Positions 6,895 through 8,243 of a stretch of 8,243 nt of DNA are shown here, piece after piece. The first letter of the stretch is position 1. Each line of letters begins with the position of its first letter. Source of the stretch: Candidatus Bathyarchaeota archaeon. Lineage in GTDB: Archaea; Thermoproteota; Bathyarchaeia; TCS64. The notes below the pieces were generated by a model. That model saw only the letters and a program-made list of their open reading frames with translations, was not told where the DNA came from and made no database searches. A program made the position numbers and the translations under genes. Location: the NCBI GenBank assembly GCA_014730055.1, contig WJIV01000075.1, forward strand, positions 1 to 8,243, read 5' to 3'.

Positions 6895-7677
6895 CTATTT
6901 AGATAATTGGTTTATCAGGAAGTACATGCTCCGGGATGAAGCCCCATCTACGATTATGTGCTCCCCCGTGATGTTGGATGCATCATCTGATGCTAAGAAG
7001 GAGACCACCTTGGCGATATCCTCTGGCTGGCTCATTCTATGATTGGGGATAGCTTTCAGTCTTGCTTCCAGCAGCTCCGGGGTGTTGAAGGCTTTCTTTA
7101 TCATATCCGTCTCAACGGGACCGGGACATACTGAGTTGACCCTAATATTGTAACCTGCCCACTCAACTGCAGTAACCTCGGAAAACATGTTTAGTGCGGC
7201 CTTGCTAACACTGTATGCGCCCATGTAGATATCAGGATTGAGGGCAGCTATGGATGAAATGTTTACGATATTACCTCCGCCATTTTCTATCATGTGCCTG
7301 CCTGCGTAGAGGGTACAGAGAAATGGTCCTCGAAGGTTTATGTCCATGACCCTGTCCCACTCCTCTATCTTTATATCTTCAAGAGGGGTCCTCTCTATGA
7401 CACCGGCGTTATTGACGAGAATGTCAAGTCGACCCAGCTTACCTACGGTCTCCTGGATCATGTTCTTGACCTGGGTCTCATCTGTAACATCTGCTCTGAT
7501 GGCAAAGGCATCTCTACCAGATTTCTTTATCTCGTTAACAACCTCAAGGGCACCCTTCTCACTTTTCAAATAGTTCACGGCAACATCCGCACCTTTCTTT
7601 GCGAGTTCAAGGGCGATGGCTTTTCCTATACCAATACCGGCCCCTGTAACAAGGGCCACCTTATCTTCTAGCTTCAT
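6895..7677 (-). CDS. Short-chain dehydrogenase/reductase (classical SDR)
   Basis: This 260-aa NAD(P)-dependent oxidoreductase has the full classical SDR set: the Rossmann glycine motif TGAGIGIG (11-18), Asp63 in RADVTD, NNAG (89-92), Asn114 in MDINLRG, catalytic Ser142 in NISSIA, Tyr155 and Lys159 in YSVSK, and PGPVETDM (185-192). Asn35 and Tyr36 lie near the end of the second strand, where cofactor choice is set, so NAD versus NADP is not clear. The length is normal, and the tail SSRSMYFLINQLSK is slightly longer and more hydrophobic than usual. The start is ATG 7677, the only reasonable one. A TATA-like element lies about 29 nt upstream and no ribosome-binding site is seen. The order on this strand is M20 peptidase, SDR, AbgB-like gene, with gaps of 47 and 96 nt. 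Together with the CoA-transferase, it may act on a 3-hydroxyacyl or keto substrate (FabG/3-oxoacyl reductase-like). That is inference. Confidence 0.93.
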   Translation of the reverse strand: MKLEDKVALVTGAGIGIGKAIALELAKKGADVAVNYLKSEKGALEVVNEIKKSGRDAFAIRADVTDETQVKNMIQETVGKLGRLDILVNNAGVIERTPLEDIKIEEWDRVMDINLRGPFLCTLYAGRHMIENGGGNIVNISSIAALNPDIYMGAYSVSKAALNMFSEVTAVEWAGYNIRVNSVCPGPVETDMIKKAFNTPELLEARLKAIPNHRMSQPEDIAKVVSFLASDDASNITGEHIIVDGASSRSMYFLINQLSK

Positions 7678-7700
7678 ATTAATGAAAATATGGTTGAAGT

Positions 7701-7710
7701 TGAATAAAAC
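7701..7710 (-). promoter_or_regulatory. Putative TATA element for the SDR gene
   Basis: On the minus strand, GTTTTATTCA is centred about 29 nt upstream of the ATG at 7677, inside the 47-nt gap after the M20 stop. The spacing fits an archaeal TATA box and a leaderless or very short leader. Nearby T-rich sequence could also serve as terminator for the M20 gene. Confidence 0.45.
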
Positions 7711-7724
7711 ACCTTAATAAAGAA

Positions 7725-8243
7725 TTAGATGACGCCCAGTTTCCTAATTATTATTAAGGCCACTGCCTTGCTACACTCGATTATCTCGTCAATGCTAGCG
7801 TTCTCGTCCTGTTTATGCCCCCTACTGTAAGAGCCCCCAACACCAAAATTAACGCAGGGCATATCCCCATCAACCACCTGGTAGTTCATATCTGTACTGG
7901 CGAGAGTGCCGGTGAAAGGTAGCTTCTTACCAGTCGCCTCTTCTATAATACTCTGGCAGCTCAATGCATATGGGTCATCAGCGCTAACAACGTAACCTTC
8001 CCTGTAGTTGATCACATCGAGAGAGTAATCGAGATCTGGATCCGTGACCTTAACACCATCTAGAACGGCCTTGAACTCGTCAAGTACCTCCCGGAAGGTC
8101 TCACCAGGGACCATCCCCCGCAGAATCTCCTGACTGCAGTGATCGGGAACAGTAGCTCCCTGAACACCTCCCCGGACCGTACCGATGTTCAACATTGCAG
8201 TAAGGTCAGAGATACCTCTCTCCCTAAGGGCGTCACCGAGATC
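7725..8243 (-). CDS. M20 family metallopeptidase (ArgE/DapE-like), C-terminal part
   Basis: Only the last 172 or so residues are inside the window. The frame stays open to the right edge, so the ATG at 8195 is an internal methionine and not the true start. The dimerisation domain ends with LNIGTVRGGVQGATVPDHCSQEILRGMVPGET, the usual ArgE/DapE pattern (GG..N.VPD.C...R..PGET). The catalytic-domain return contains TGTLASTDMNY, MPCVNFGVGG and RGHKQDENASIDEIIE. The His there (His127 counted from the internal Met) is the conserved last metal ligand, kept intact here, unlike in the AbgB-like gene nearby. Members include acetylornithine deacetylase, succinyl-diaminopimelate desuccinylase, carboxypeptidases and N-acyl-amino-acid hydrolases. 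The part visible cannot choose among them. Being first on this strand in the visible cluster, it may belong with the SDR, 47 nt away. Confidence 0.88.
   Translation of the reverse strand, partial: DLGDALRERGISDLTAMLNIGTVRGGVQGATVPDHCSQEILRGMVPGETFREVLDEFKAVLDGVKVTDPDLDYSLDVINYREGYVVSADDPYALSCQSIIEEATGKKLPFTGTLASTDMNYQVVDGDMPCVNFGVGGSYSRGHKQDENASIDEIIECSKAVALIIIRKLGVI

Overview
The window looks archaeal. Several genes have an A/T-rich, TATA-like element about 22-33 nt upstream of a GTG or TTG start, with no good ribosome-binding site between, as expected for leaderless or nearly leaderless archaeal transcripts. Two small membrane proteins with N-terminal zinc ribbons and frequent AGA/AGG arginine and ATA isoleucine codons agree with this. 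I cannot fix the lineage from sequence alone. An uncultured archaeon from a peptide- or organic-acid-degrading group is plausible, but that is inference.

Left part (1-2266, + strand): three small genes. The first is a zinc-ribbon membrane protein whose 5' end lies outside the window. The second is a YkgJ-type cysteine-cluster protein, and the third is another zinc-ribbon multi-pass membrane protein. None has a known substrate. This part is visibly richer in A+T than the rest.

Right part (2318-8243): five metabolic genes facing each other. On the + strand are a YtcJ-type metal-dependent amidohydrolase and a family III (CaiB/BaiF) CoA-transferase. On the - strand, reading leftward from the window edge, are the C-terminal part of an ArgE/DapE-type M20 peptidase, a classical short-chain dehydrogenase/reductase, and an AbgB-type M20 amidohydrolase. 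The two arms converge with only 8 bp between stop codons. A reasonable inference is a catabolic cluster in which amide-bonded substrates are hydrolysed, an acid is activated to its CoA ester and a hydroxyl or keto group is oxidised or reduced. The actual substrate is not visible.

The most notable point is the AbgB-like protein. Its fold motifs are clear, but three of the usual M20 metal-ligand positions are substituted (Cys to Asp, Glu to Lys, His to Asn), so it may have an altered metal site, a new activity or no hydrolase activity. No tRNA, rRNA, CRISPR array, insertion sequence or integrase was seen. All intergenic gaps are shorter than 100 bp.
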